This document shows, in pieces, positions 8,145 through 16,629 of a DNA stretch of 64,000 nt. This DNA is from Rhizobium giardinii bv. giardinii H152. GTDB taxonomy: Bacteria > Pseudomonadota > Alphaproteobacteria > Rhizobiales > Rhizobiaceae. The stretch spans positions 124,001-188,000 of the forward strand of contig NZ_KB902602.1 of NCBI RefSeq assembly GCF_000379605.1, written 5' to 3'. Both the position numbers and the translations under genes were made by a program. Every line of letters starts with the position of its first letter. The first letter of the stretch is position 1. The notes below the pieces were generated by a model. The model had not been told where the DNA came from, did no database searches, and saw only the letters and a list, made by a program, of their open reading frames with translations.

Positions 8145-9641
8145 GTGAATCTTGCACTGACACAGTCGGATGTGACTGCCATCCGGAGCCGGCTTGCCAT
8201 CAGGGGGCAGGCCTTCATCGATGGCCGTTTCGTCGATGCGGCATCGGGGGAGACGTTCGACGACATCTCGCCACGCGACGGCAAGGCGATCGCGCGCGTC
8301 GCCGCCGGCGATGCCGAAGATATCGATCGGGCGGTGAAGGCCGGGCGGCGCGCCTTCGAGGCGGGCGTCTGGCGCGAACGGTCGCCAAAGGAGCGCAAGA
8401 AAGTGCTCCAGCGCTTCGCCGCACTGTTCGAAAAGCACATGGACGAGCTTGCCGTGCTTGAAACGCTCGACATGGGCAAGCCTGTTTCCGAGAGCCGCAA
8501 CATCGATGTGAACGTCGTGCTCGATACGCTGCAATGGTATGCCGAGTGCCCCGACAAGCTCTATGACGAGATTGCGCCCACCGGTCCTGGCCAGCTCGCC
8601 ATGATCACGCGCGAGCCGATCGGCGTTGTCGGTGCGGTCGTGCCGTGGAATTTCCCGATGCTGATGGCGACATGGAAGTTCGCACCGGCGCTCGCCATGG
8701 GAAATTCAGTCGTTCTGAAGCCGGCGGAGCAATCGCCGCTGACGGCGATCCGGCTGGCCGCGCTTGCGTCCGAAGCGGGCATTCCGGACGGTGTCTTCAA
8801 CGTCGTGCCCGGCTTCGGCCCGACGGCTGGCAAGGCGCTCGGCCTGCATATTGACGTCGATTGCCTCGCCTTCACCGGGTCCGGCGAAGTGGGAAAACTG
8901 TTCCTGCAATATGCCGGCCAGTCGAACATGAAGCGGGTTTTCCTCGAATGCGGTGGCAAATCGCCGAACATCATTCTCGACGACGTGCCGGAGCTCCGGG
9001 TCGCGGCCGAGCGGGCGGCCACCGCGATCTGCTTCAACCAGGGGGAAGTTTGCGTGGCCCCGTCACGACTGATTCTCTCCAAACGCATCCAGGAGCAGTT
9101 CCTCGACATCGTGGTCGAAACCGCGAGGTCGATCCGCCCCGGTGATCCGCTCGATCCTGCGACGAAGCTCGGCGCGCTGGTGGAAAGCAGTCATCGCGAT
9201 CGTGTCGAAGGCTATATCGCCAAGGGCAAGGCGGAAGGCGCGCGGCTTGTTCTGGGTGGCGACCGGCCGGACGATACACCGGACGGCTACTACCTCAACC
9301 CGACCATCTTCGCCGATGTCAGCAATGACATGACCATCGCGCGCGAGGAGATTTTTGGTCCTGTCCTTTCCACCATCACGGTGGAGGACGACGAGGAGGC
9401 CGTGCGCGTCGCGAACGACACGTCCTACGGCCTTGCCGCCGCGGTCTGGACGCGCGACCTGTCACGCGCCCACAAGATCGCGCGCAAGCTCCGGGCCGGC
9501 ACTGTCTGGGTGAACTGCTACGATCACGGCGACGCGACCGTTCCTTTCGGCGGGTTCAAACAATCCGGCAACGGGCGTGACAAGTCGTTGCATGCGTTGG
9601 ACAAATACACGGAACTCAAGACGACGTGGATCGAGCTTTGA
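8145..9641 (+). CDS. NAD(P)-dependent aldehyde dehydrogenase
   Basis: A 498-residue member of the aldehyde dehydrogenase superfamily. Visible motifs are the PWNFPMLM cofactor loop, FTGSGEVGK, the catalytic Glu in LECGGKSP (Cys in place of the usual Leu) and the catalytic Cys in FNQGEVC. The end PFGGFKQSGNGRD is typical of the betaine/gamma-glutamyl-aminobutyraldehyde branch. The GTG at 8145 is chosen because GGAGGAG lies just upstream; an earlier in-frame ATG would overlap the operator. It probably oxidises an aldehyde made by the neighbouring dehydrogenases to an acid. It converges on the gntR-like gene with a 3-base gap. Confidence 0.92.
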   Translation: MNLALTQSDVTAIRSRLAIRGQAFIDGRFVDAASGETFDDISPRDGKAIARVAAGDAEDIDRAVKAGRRAFEAGVWRERSPKERKKVLQRFAALFEKHMDELAVLETLDMGKPVSESRNIDVNVVLDTLQWYAECPDKLYDEIAPTGPGQLAMITREPIGVVGAVVPWNFPMLMATWKFAPALAMGNSVVLKPAEQSPLTAIRLAALASEAGIPDGVFNVVPGFGPTAGKALGLHIDVDCLAFTGSGEVGKLFLQYAGQSNMKRVFLECGGKSPNIILDDVPELRVAAERAATAICFNQGEVCVAPSRLILSKRIQEQFLDIVVETARSIRPGDPLDPATKLGALVESSHRDRVEGYIAKGKAEGARLVLGGDRPDDTPDGYYLNPTIFADVSNDMTIAREEIFGPVLSTITVEDDEEAVRVANDTSYGLAAAVWTRDLSRAHKIARKLRAGTVWVNCYDHGDATVPFGGFKQSGNGRDKSLHALDKYTELKTTWIEL

Positions 9642-9644
9642 TCG

Positions 9645-10328
9645 TTACGGGGCGGCTTCGGCCGCCCCCTTCGCTTCCAGCCAGTCGACCATGACGACGC
9701 CCACGCCGATATCGGCCTGGATGGCGCGCCGGGCGGCATCCGGGTCGCGGGCGGCGAGCGCGCGCAACACGTCGTAGTGCCCATGCTTGCCGCTGACGAG
9801 GACGCGGGGAGGGGTATGGAGGTGATAGAGGTGGATAAGGGGTCCCATCTGCGCCCACATACCTTCGATGGTCGAATAGAGCATCGGCATTTCCGCCGCC
9901 TCAGCGAGCTTGAAGTGGAATTCGCGGTTGATGCGAGAGGCTTCCAGTGGATCGCTTGCCGCGGCATTGGTGAAATCGGCCTGCAAGGCTTCGAGCACGG
10001 CCAGACCCTTGGATGATATCTTCACGGCCGCCTGTGCCGCCGCTTCGCCCTCGAGATGGTGGCGGATCACCTGGATCTCCCGCAGTTCGGAAGGTGTGAG
10101 GCTGCGGACCTGAATTGAGGTCGCAGCCCGCATTTCCAGCGCTCGCTCGGTGACGAGACGGAAGATCGCCTCGCGGACAGGCGTGATGGAAACACCGAGC
10201 TGATCGGCAAGGCTTGCGATCGTCAACCGCTCGCCGGGCTCGTATCGCCCGTCCATCAGGGATGCGCGAATGGTGCCGTAGACCTGCTCGGAGAGATTTC
10301 CCTTGTTGATTTTCGGTAGCTGGCTCAT
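9645..10328 (-). CDS. GntR-family transcriptional regulator (FCD subfamily)
   Basis: A 227-residue repressor-type protein. The N-terminal winged helix-turn-helix spans residues 10-75, with SLADQLGVSITPVREA as the recognition helix region. The C-terminal all-helical FCD domain has NREFHFKLAEAA and ALAARDPDAARRAI, the segments that normally hold metal and effector-binding His and Asp residues. It sits in the middle of Region 1, and three near-identical palindromes occur at 1403, 8101 and 12014, so it likely controls the GldA/SDR, AroE-like, transketolase-importer, aldehyde dehydrogenase and GMC genes. No such site is seen in front of the gene itself. Confidence 0.92.
   Translation of the reverse strand: MSQLPKINKGNLSEQVYGTIRASLMDGRYEPGERLTIASLADQLGVSITPVREAIFRLVTERALEMRAATSIQVRSLTPSELREIQVIRHHLEGEAAAQAAVKISSKGLAVLEALQADFTNAAASDPLEASRINREFHFKLAEAAEMPMLYSTIEGMWAQMGPLIHLYHLHTPPRVLVSGKHGHYDVLRALAARDPDAARRAIQADIGVGVVMVDWLEAKGAAEAAP
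9649..9668. terminator. GC hairpin with TTCG loop
   Basis: Arms GGGGCGGC (9649-9656) and GCCGCCCC (9661-9668) close a TTCG tetraloop, 8 bases after the aldehyde dehydrogenase stop. It lies inside the last codons of the convergent gntR-like gene. A very stable hairpin on the plus strand, probably ending aldehyde dehydrogenase transcription. Confidence 0.55.
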
Positions 10329-10388
10329 CCGACGACCTGTGACGTTTCCGCGAATCCGGCGCTCAAGCGCCCGCCTGACACATGCGCA

Positions 10389-11993
10389 TCAAGCGTTCGA
10401 TGGCGCAAGCGGCTCCAGTCCACGTATGATATCCGAAGCCTTCTCTCCGATCATTATCGCTGTCGCGTTGGTATTGCCCGAAATCAGTGTGGGCATGATG
10501 GAGTTGTCCACAACTCGTAGATTGCGCAGGCCGTGCACGCGGAGTTCCGGATCGACCACCGACATCGCGTCGCGGCCCATCCGGCAGGTGCCGACCGGGT
10601 GATAGACCGTCTTGCCCTTGGAGCGGATATAGGCACCGAGCGCCGCATCGTCGTCGACAGCCTTGCCGGGATAGGCCTCGCCATCCTCGACGAAGCCGGC
10701 GAAGGAGGGTTGTGCGAGAATGTTGCGGGCGAGCTTTAGCGCCTTCACGGAAAGCCGCATGTCCTCCGGCGCCGTGAGGTAGCGCGGATCGACCAGGGGA
10801 TGAGCGACCGGGTCGGTGGATTTCAGGCGGATCTCGCCGCGGCTTTCTGGTCGCAATACGCAGGGGTTTATGGTGGCGCCGGCGCGTTTCACTGACTCCT
10901 GGTCGCTGTCCATGAAGACAATGGGCACGAAATGCATCTGGATGTTCGGTTCGGCCTCCATGTCGTCAACGTTCACGAAGGCGCAGGCCTCGGTAACGTT
11001 CGACATGACCGGGCCGGACTTGAAGAGCAGGTACTGCAGCCCGTTCTTGATGGAGCGGAAGAAACTGTCTTCCCCGTAGTAGCCGTACCGGCCGGTGCAG
11101 AACCGGATGGCCGGGAATTCGAGATGATCTTGCAGGTTCTGGCCGACACCTTCCAGACGGTGCTTCACCGCAATGCCGTGCCGGCGCAGTTCCGCTTCCG
11201 GGCCGACGCCGGACAGCATCAGGAGTTTCGGCGTCTGGACCGCGCCGCCCGCAAGGATGACCTCCTTGTCCGCCTCGACCGTCTCGATCTTGCCGTTGCG
11301 GGCATATTCGACCCCGCTTGCGCGATCGCCGTCGAAGAGGATGCGGGTGACGAGGCAGCCCGTGCGGATCTCGAGATTGCCCGATTTCACGGCCGGACGC
11401 ATATAGCCGACGGCAGCGCTGCATCGGCGACCATTGCGAGTCGTCGTCTGGTTGAAGCCCACGCCGCGCTGACGTGTGCCGTTGAAGTCGGACGTGTAAG
11501 GAATGCCGGCCTCCTGTGCGCTGCGCACGAAGGCGCGCGTCAGGTCAGTCACCTGCCGGAGGTCCGATACACCAAGCGGGCCGCCGGTGCCGTGATAGGC
11601 ATCGGAAAGCCGGTCGTTGTCTTCCGCCCGGCGGAAATAGGGCAGGACGTCACTGTAGCCCCAACCGTCGGCGCCAAGCCGTGCCCAGTCGTCATAGTCG
11701 CGGCGCTGTCCGCGAATGTAGATCGCCGCATTGACCGAACCGCCGCCGCCGAGCACTGCGCCTTGGGGCATCACGGGTGCGCGACCGTTCAGCGCCGGCT
11801 GTGCCTCCGTCTTGTAGTGATAGAGAAGGTCGGAATCGAGCAGCTTTACGAAGCCGGCCGGAATGTGGATCAGCGGGTTGCTATCGCGCGGGCCTGCCTC
11901 GATCACCAGCACCTTGCCGGCATTTCCGAGCGCCAGGCGACCGGCCAGCGCACCGCCCGCCGAGCCGCCCCCGACAACAACATAATCCACCAT
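10389..11993 (-). CDS. GMC-family FAD oxidoreductase (choline/alcohol dehydrogenase-like)
   Basis: A 534-residue flavoenzyme of the glucose-methanol-choline family, which oxidises alcohols to aldehydes or ketones. The FAD-binding motif VVVGGGSAGGALAGRL is at residues 5-20, the second GMC signature is GVGQNLQDHLEFP, and the active-site His lies in YHPVGTCRMG near the end. The ATG at 11993 with GGAGG upstream is chosen. Candidate operator 3 is 21 bases upstream, so it likely belongs to the GntR regulon and may supply the aldehyde used by the dehydrogenase at 8145. No signal peptide is seen, so it is cytoplasmic. Choline as substrate is not implied. Confidence 0.9.
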   Translation of the reverse strand: MVDYVVVGGGSAGGALAGRLALGNAGKVLVIEAGPRDSNPLIHIPAGFVKLLDSDLLYHYKTEAQPALNGRAPVMPQGAVLGGGGSVNAAIYIRGQRRDYDDWARLGADGWGYSDVLPYFRRAEDNDRLSDAYHGTGGPLGVSDLRQVTDLTRAFVRSAQEAGIPYTSDFNGTRQRGVGFNQTTTRNGRRCSAAVGYMRPAVKSGNLEIRTGCLVTRILFDGDRASGVEYARNGKIETVEADKEVILAGGAVQTPKLLMLSGVGPEAELRRHGIAVKHRLEGVGQNLQDHLEFPAIRFCTGRYGYYGEDSFFRSIKNGLQYLLFKSGPVMSNVTEACAFVNVDDMEAEPNIQMHFVPIVFMDSDQESVKRAGATINPCVLRPESRGEIRLKSTDPVAHPLVDPRYLTAPEDMRLSVKALKLARNILAQPSFAGFVEDGEAYPGKAVDDDAALGAYIRSKGKTVYHPVGTCRMGRDAMSVVDPELRVHGLRNLRVVDNSIMPTLISGNTNATAIMIGEKASDIIRGLEPLAPSNA

Positions 11994-12013
11994 TGTTTCC
12001 TCCAGTTCCGTAC

Positions 12014-12031
12014 CATAATATATCATATATC
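12014..12031. promoter_or_regulatory. Candidate GntR operator 3 (CATAATATATCATATATC)
   Basis: The third copy of the AT-rich near-palindrome, just upstream of the GMC oxidoreductase start. The reverse strand matches copy 1 at 16 of 18 bases. A repressor bound here would overlap the likely promoter. Confidence 0.62.
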
Positions 12032-12136
12032 TATTGATCTTGCGAAGTGCCGTCAATGTGTGGGGGTGGCGCTTGGCTATTTTTCGATCAGTTGGCGACG
12101 GGAGCAGGCGCACGTTGCGCTATGCAGAACGGGCCT

Positions 12137-12772
12137 TCATCGCGTGCGGAGAATTCGGCTCTCGAGCTCCGCCATCGAGGACAGCCAAAACACGCCTTCC
12201 GGCGGGGCGCTGTGGCTGTGCGGCACGAAAACCGTTTCGATGCCGGCTGCCAGCGCTGCGGCAGCCCCGCTGCCGCTGTCTTCGACGATCAGGCATTCGC
12301 TGGGCTCGACGCCGAGCAGGTAGGCCGCCCTGAAATAGCCCTCCGGATGCGGCTTGCCGAGGCGGACGTCGTTGCGTGCGACGGTGACGAGCCCCGGCCG
12401 CACCAGCCCTGCTGCGCGCAGGTTGACGTCGACAATGGCGCGGTCGCTGTTTGAGACCACAGCCTGGCCCATGCCGGCAGCGGCGAGGCGATGCCAGGTC
12501 TCGACGGCGTCATCATAGCCACGCAACCGCTCCGACGCGCGAAAGTAATGGTGATGCTTGCGCCGCTCCCATACCAGCGGATCGGCCTCGAGCCCAAAAT
12601 CCCGCACGATGATGTCGTAAATTTCGTCGGCCGAGCGGCCGACAACCCGCTCCTTGAGGTCCGGGGGAGGCAGCAAGCCTGCTTCCTCCATAGCGCATCC
12701 CAGGGCCTCGACAGCGATGTCTTCGCTGTCGACGAGCGTGCCATCCATGTCCCACAAGACTGCTTTGATCAT
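12137..12772 (-). CDS. HAD-superfamily phosphatase / phosphoglucomutase-like
   Basis: A 211-residue HAD-fold hydrolase. The nucleophile motif is DMDGTLVD with D8 and D10, followed by a helical cap (residues 15-80), motif II SNSD near residue 116, and the motif IV acids in IVEDSGSG. The Asp-rich motif plus cap type places it near beta-phosphoglucomutase and sugar-phosphate phosphatases (GS-type). It could dephosphorylate a pathway intermediate. It lies upstream of the GMC gene on the same strand with a 143-base gap that contains operator 3, so it may have its own promoter. Confidence 0.85.
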   Translation of the reverse strand: MIKAVLWDMDGTLVDSEDIAVEALGCAMEEAGLLPPPDLKERVVGRSADEIYDIIVRDFGLEADPLVWERRKHHHYFRASERLRGYDDAVETWHRLAAAGMGQAVVSNSDRAIVDVNLRAAGLVRPGLVTVARNDVRLGKPHPEGYFRAAYLLGVEPSECLIVEDSGSGAAAALAAGIETVFVPHSHSAPPEGVFWLSSMAELESRILRTR

Positions 12773-12913
12773 ATGTCGATGTCGCTTTCCAAGAGAGCAG
12801 GAACGGGTGTCAGGCGAGGCCGCGTTGCAGGCGGCGTGGTGCGTCCGGGCGGGATTTCTCTCGATCGCCGACGCAGAAAATAAAAATCATTTTTTTTGGT
12901 ATTGCGCAATAAC

Positions 12914-12950
12914 GAATTTCATTCTATTTGTTGGCCACGGTAGGAAATTC
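12914..12950. promoter_or_regulatory. Candidate RpiR operator upstream of long catabolic operon
   Basis: GAATTTC (12914-12920) and its inverse GAAATTC (12944-12950) are 30 bp apart in the AT-rich spacer before the aldolase gene. GAATTTCATTCT at 12914-12925 recurs at 11 of 12 positions at 23626, just before the rpiR-like gene. Shared position at the operon head and at the regulator suggests an RpiR-type binding site; this is inference. Confidence 0.4.
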
Positions 12951-12964
12951 GATTGGAGGGACGC

Positions 12965-13609
12965 ATGAATTTGACTGGGGCGGAGGTTGTTGCCCGGATT
13001 GCAGCGGCGCGCATCTTGCCCGTCGTCGTGCTGGAGCGAGCCGAAGATGCGGTGCCTCTGGCCCGTGCGCTGATGGAGGGCGGTCTGCCGGTAGCGGAGG
13101 TGACCTTCCGCACGGCGGCAGCGGCAGAATCGCTGCGGCGCATCCGCCTCGAGGTTCCCGACATGCTGCTGGGCGCCGGCACGGTTCTGACGGGCGAGCA
13201 GCTCGATCTGGCCAAGGCATCCGGCGCGCAATTCATTGTCACACCGGGCTTCAATCCCGCAATCGTCGCTGCGGCTCAGGCACTGGGTCTTCCGATTGTG
13301 CCCGGCATCAACAATCCGACCGGCGTCGAGCAGGCCATGTCCTTCGGGCTGGAGGCGGTCAAGTTCTTCCCGGCCGAGCCGAGCGGCGGCGTGCCCTTCC
13401 TCAAGGCGTTGACGGGGCCTTATCCGACCATGCGCTTCGTGCCGACGGGTGGCATCGGTCCCGCAAACCTGGCGAACTACCTCGCTCTTCCCGCGGTTCT
13501 CGCCTGCGGCGGATCTTGGATGGTGGATGCAAAACTCGTCCAGGAGGGGCGGTTTGCCGAAATTTCCAGGCTAACAGGGGAGGCCGTCGGCCTCGCCCGA
13601 AGGGCCTGA
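12965..13609 (+). CDS. KDPG/KHG-type 2-keto-3-deoxy-phosphogluconate aldolase
   Basis: A 214-residue class I aldolase of the Eda family that splits 2-keto-3-deoxy-6-phospho-sugar acids into pyruvate and an aldehyde phosphate. The general-acid Glu is in AEVTFRT, the Schiff-base Lys is in EAVKFFPAE, and the phosphate-binding loop is PTGGIG. The segment after the substrate strand reads GINNPTGVEQAMSFG instead of the usual GVSTPSE, so substrate preference may differ. The ATG at 12965 follows GGAGGG. It is the first gene of an eleven-gene plus-strand run that continues to 23618. Confidence 0.92.
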   Translation: MNLTGAEVVARIAAARILPVVVLERAEDAVPLARALMEGGLPVAEVTFRTAAAAESLRRIRLEVPDMLLGAGTVLTGEQLDLAKASGAQFIVTPGFNPAIVAAAQALGLPIVPGINNPTGVEQAMSFGLEAVKFFPAEPSGGVPFLKALTGPYPTMRFVPTGGIGPANLANYLALPAVLACGGSWMVDAKLVQEGRFAEISRLTGEAVGLARRA

Positions 13610-13667
13610 AACGGTTTCATCGATAATCTGAACGCGCCTCGAGAGGGGCACAAAAACGGAGGTTCCA

Positions 13668-14501
13668 ATGCCCAGTAACACCCTGTCGGAGGGGCTATCC
13701 CTCAAGGGGAAATCCTGCATCATCACCGGTGCAGCGTCCGGGATCGGCGAAGCCGTCGCCCGCATCTACGCCCAGAACGGCGCAAAAGTAGCGATGATCG
13801 ATTTCGATCGAGAGCGCCTGGCTCGCGTCGCCGGAGAGATCGAGGCTGAGGGCGGCACGGTGCTGCCGATCTACGCCGATGTTTGCGACGAGGACACGGT
13901 CCGCGCGTTCTTCAAGCAGGTGCATGAAGTGTTCGGTTCCGTCGACGTCGTCGTCAACTCTGCCGGGCGCGATAGCCTTGCCCCGCCCGTCACTCGCGTG
14001 ACGCTGGAGGAATGGAACAAGACAATCGGCCCGAACCTGACGGCCGTCTTCCTCTGCTGCCGCGAGGCCTTCATCTACATGGAACAGCAGGCCGAGGGCG
14101 GCCGCATCATCAATATGGGCTCCTCGTCGACCCGTGTCGCCTCCGGCCCCGGACACAGCCCCTACCGCGCTTCCAAGCACGGCATGCTGGGCTTCTCGAA
14201 AAACATTCTCCTCGAAGGCAAGGACAAGAAGATCGGCGTCACCGTTCTCAATCCAAGCCACGTGAAGACGCCGATGACCGAGATCATCGACCAGGGCCTC
14301 TACGATGGCAATCTGGAAGCCTATGTCGACGGCTGGCTCGACGAGAAGGAAATCAAGGAAGGCATCCATGCCTCGTGCATCGATGTCGACAACGTCGCCT
14401 GGCTCGCCCTCTATGTTGCGACCCGCACGCCTGACGTCACCATCCCGACCATCTCGCTCTATCCGACCCACAAGGTGCACCGCTACGGGATGGAGGTATA
14501 A
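13668..14501 (+). CDS. SDR-family NAD(P)-dependent oxidoreductase
   Basis: A 277-residue classical short-chain dehydrogenase. The cofactor motif TGAASGIG is at residues 20-27, NSAG marks strand 4, and the active site reads GSSSTR followed by YRASK. The Asp after strand 2 (IDFD) suggests NAD rather than NADP. It starts after GGAGG and is followed after 4 bases by a zinc alcohol dehydrogenase, so the two probably oxidise successive hydroxyls. The C-terminal tail is slightly longer than the family norm. Substrate unknown. Confidence 0.9.
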   Translation: MPSNTLSEGLSLKGKSCIITGAASGIGEAVARIYAQNGAKVAMIDFDRERLARVAGEIEAEGGTVLPIYADVCDEDTVRAFFKQVHEVFGSVDVVVNSAGRDSLAPPVTRVTLEEWNKTIGPNLTAVFLCCREAFIYMEQQAEGGRIINMGSSSTRVASGPGHSPYRASKHGMLGFSKNILLEGKDKKIGVTVLNPSHVKTPMTEIIDQGLYDGNLEAYVDGWLDEKEIKEGIHASCIDVDNVAWLALYVATRTPDVTIPTISLYPTHKVHRYGMEV

Positions 14502-14505
14502 ACCT

Positions 14506-15564
14506 ATGAAGGCCGCCGTGTATCAGGGCAAGGGCCGGATCGCTCTGGAAGAGCGCCCGCGCCCGGTGCTGCAGGATGACGAAGTTCTGATCCGCGTTTT
14601 CGCAGCCTCGATCTGCGGCACGGACCTGAAAGTCCTTCGCGGCGGCCATTTCCGTGTCGGCGAAAACGATACGCGCGTCCTCGGCCATGAGCTTGCCGGC
14701 GAAATCGTCGCGGTCGGCCGTCATGTCGGGCACTGGAAGAAGGGGCAGCGGGTTTCGGCGGTGCCGAACATCGGCTGCGGCCATTGCGAGATGTGCCGCC
14801 GCGGGCTCAACAACATGTGCCCGGACTACGAGGCGTTCGGCATCGATATCGATGGCGGCTTCCAGCAATATATGACCGTCACGGCCAAGGCACTTTACGG
14901 CGGCAACCTCTTCGAGATACCGGCCGGCATGAGCTACGAAGAAGCCTCGCTCGTCGAACCGCTCTCCTGCTGCTTCAACGCCTGGAAAGACCTTGTCGTG
15001 ACGCCGGAGGACCGCGTCCTCATCCTCGGCACGGGTCCGATCGCCGGCCTGTTCCTGCAGTTGGCGAAAGCCTACGGTGCAAGGCAGGTCATCGTGGTGG
15101 GCAGAAGGGCGGAGCGCCTGGCGGAAATCGCGCCGCAGGGTGCCACCGATACGGTGGATTCGAGCCGGGTCGACGTGGTGGAGGAGGTGCTGCGGCTGAC
15201 GGGTAGCCGTGGCGTCGACGTCGCGCTCACCTGCGCACCGGCGCCGGAGCTTCAGGTGCAGGCGATCGCCTGCCTTGCCCGTCTCGGCCGCGTGAACTTC
15301 TTCTCCGGCCTCAACAAGGGAACCAAGGTCGAACTCGACACCAACAAGGTTCACTATTGGGGTCTGAAGCTGCTCGGCTCGACCGGGTCGAGCGTCGAGG
15401 ACTATGCCCGGGCGCTAAAATTGGTGGAGACCGGCAAGATCCGGGTGACCGACGTCGTTACCCATCGCTTCGGCATGGCGGAGGCTGTTGACGCGTTTGA
15501 CCATGCGCTTTCGGGCAAGGGCTTGAAGACTATCATCTACCCTCAGGAGGAGAGCCTGCAATGA
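14506..15564 (+). CDS. Zinc-dependent alcohol dehydrogenase (sorbitol/threonine type) 1
   Basis: A 352-residue medium-chain dehydrogenase. The catalytic zinc ligands are in ICGTDLK and GHELAGE, the structural zinc lobe is CGHCEMCRRGLNNMC, and the Rossmann motif is GTGPIAGLF. These features match sorbitol/L-threonine/L-iditol dehydrogenases. It overlaps the next zinc dehydrogenase by 4 bases, so the pair is translationally coupled. The start at 14506 is 4 bases after the SDR stop, with GGAGG inside the preceding gene. It probably oxidises a sugar alcohol or sugar phosphate alcohol with NAD. Confidence 0.9.
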   Translation: MKAAVYQGKGRIALEERPRPVLQDDEVLIRVFAASICGTDLKVLRGGHFRVGENDTRVLGHELAGEIVAVGRHVGHWKKGQRVSAVPNIGCGHCEMCRRGLNNMCPDYEAFGIDIDGGFQQYMTVTAKALYGGNLFEIPAGMSYEEASLVEPLSCCFNAWKDLVVTPEDRVLILGTGPIAGLFLQLAKAYGARQVIVVGRRAERLAEIAPQGATDTVDSSRVDVVEEVLRLTGSRGVDVALTCAPAPELQVQAIACLARLGRVNFFSGLNKGTKVELDTNKVHYWGLKLLGSTGSSVEDYARALKLVETGKIRVTDVVTHRFGMAEAVDAFDHALSGKGLKTIIYPQEESLQ

Positions 15565-16610
15565 AGGCGGCTGTATTGCATGCACCGGGGGATCTTCGCG
15601 TCGAGGACGTGCCCGTGCCGGAGATCGGACCCGACGAGGTTCTCGTCGAGGTGAAGGCCGCCGGCATCTGCGGCTCGGATATCGGCCGCGTCATGACGAC
15701 CGGCACCTATCGTTTCCCCACCATTCCGGGCCACGAGTTCTCCGGCAGGGTGGAGCGGGTCGGTTCCGACGTCTCCCATCTCAACGCCGGCGACCGCGTG
15801 GCGGTGGCACCCCTTATGCCGTGCCGAACATGCCAGTGGTGCGAGGCTGGCAAGTTCCACCTCTGCGACGACTACGATTTCATGGGCTCGCGCAGCGACG
15901 GCGCCTTTGCGCAATATCTCTGCGCGCCTGCAACGAACGTGCTGAAGGTGCCCGACAGCGTGTCCTACGAGGTCGCTGCGACGATCGAACCGGCGGCCAT
16001 CATCCTGCACGGCATCCACAAGCTCGACATGAAGCTCGGCGATGCGGTGGCGGTAATCGGCTGCGGCGCGCTCGGCTATTTTGCGCTGCAGTTCGCGAGG
16101 CTTTCCGGTGCGCGGCCGTTGATCGCCATCGATGTCGACGACGACAAGCTTGAGTTGGCCCGCAGCATCGGCGCCGATCTCTGCCTCAACCCGACGCGCG
16201 ACGACGTGCTCGCCCGAGTCCGCGAGGCGACCGGCGGCCGCGGAGTTGCCGTATCGCTGGAATGCGCGGGGTCCGCACCGGGGCGGGATCTTTCGATCAT
16301 GGTAGCGGCCAAGCAAGGCGCGGTGATGCTCTACGGTACCGCCTATGGCGACGTCACCTTCGCGGAAAAGGCCTTTGCCAAGATCGTGCGCGAAGAATTG
16401 CAGGTGGTCGGCTCGTGGAACTCCTATTCCTTGCCGTTCCCCGGCAAGGAATGGTTTGACATCATTGGTTTGCTTGGCGACGGCCGCCTGACGGTCGAGC
16501 CGCTGATTACCCACCGGGCGACGCTTGAGGAGGCGCCGTCCATTTTCAAGGCACTGAAGGACCGCAGCTTCGGCAGGTATCACAAGATCCTGTTCAAGCC
16601 GAACGATTGA
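15561..16610 (+). CDS. Zinc-dependent alcohol dehydrogenase 2 (galactitol-1-phosphate dehydrogenase-like)
   Basis: A 349-residue medium-chain dehydrogenase. Zinc motifs are [15 protein letters not shown] and the structural lobe [15 protein letters not shown]; the Rossmann motif is GCGALGYF and the following IDVDDDK favours NAD. The N-terminal half resembles galactitol-1-phosphate 5-dehydrogenase and other polyol-phosphate enzymes. That fits with the kinase encoded 20 bases downstream. It is not a copy of the preceding zinc dehydrogenase: only the general family motifs are shared. The exact substrate is unknown. Confidence 0.88.
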   Translation: MKAAVLHAPGDLRVEDVPVPEIGPDEVLVEVKAAGICGSDIGRVMTTGTYRFPTIPGHEFSGRVERVGSDVSHLNAGDRVAVAPLMPCRTCQWCEAGKFHLCDDYDFMGSRSDGAFAQYLCAPATNVLKVPDSVSYEVAATIEPAAIILHGIHKLDMKLGDAVAVIGCGALGYFALQFARLSGARPLIAIDVDDDKLELARSIGADLCLNPTRDDVLARVREATGGRGVAVSLECAGSAPGRDLSIMVAAKQGAVMLYGTAYGDVTFAEKAFAKIVREELQVVGSWNSYSLPFPGKEWFDIIGLLGDGRLTVEPLITHRATLEEAPSIFKALKDRSFGRYHKILFKPND

Positions 16611-16629
16611 CGCATGCGGGGAGGAACGA

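Noticed and set aside
10932-12323. 463-codon plus-strand open frame
   Set aside because: Antisense to the GMC oxidoreductase; composition is that of a shadow frame.
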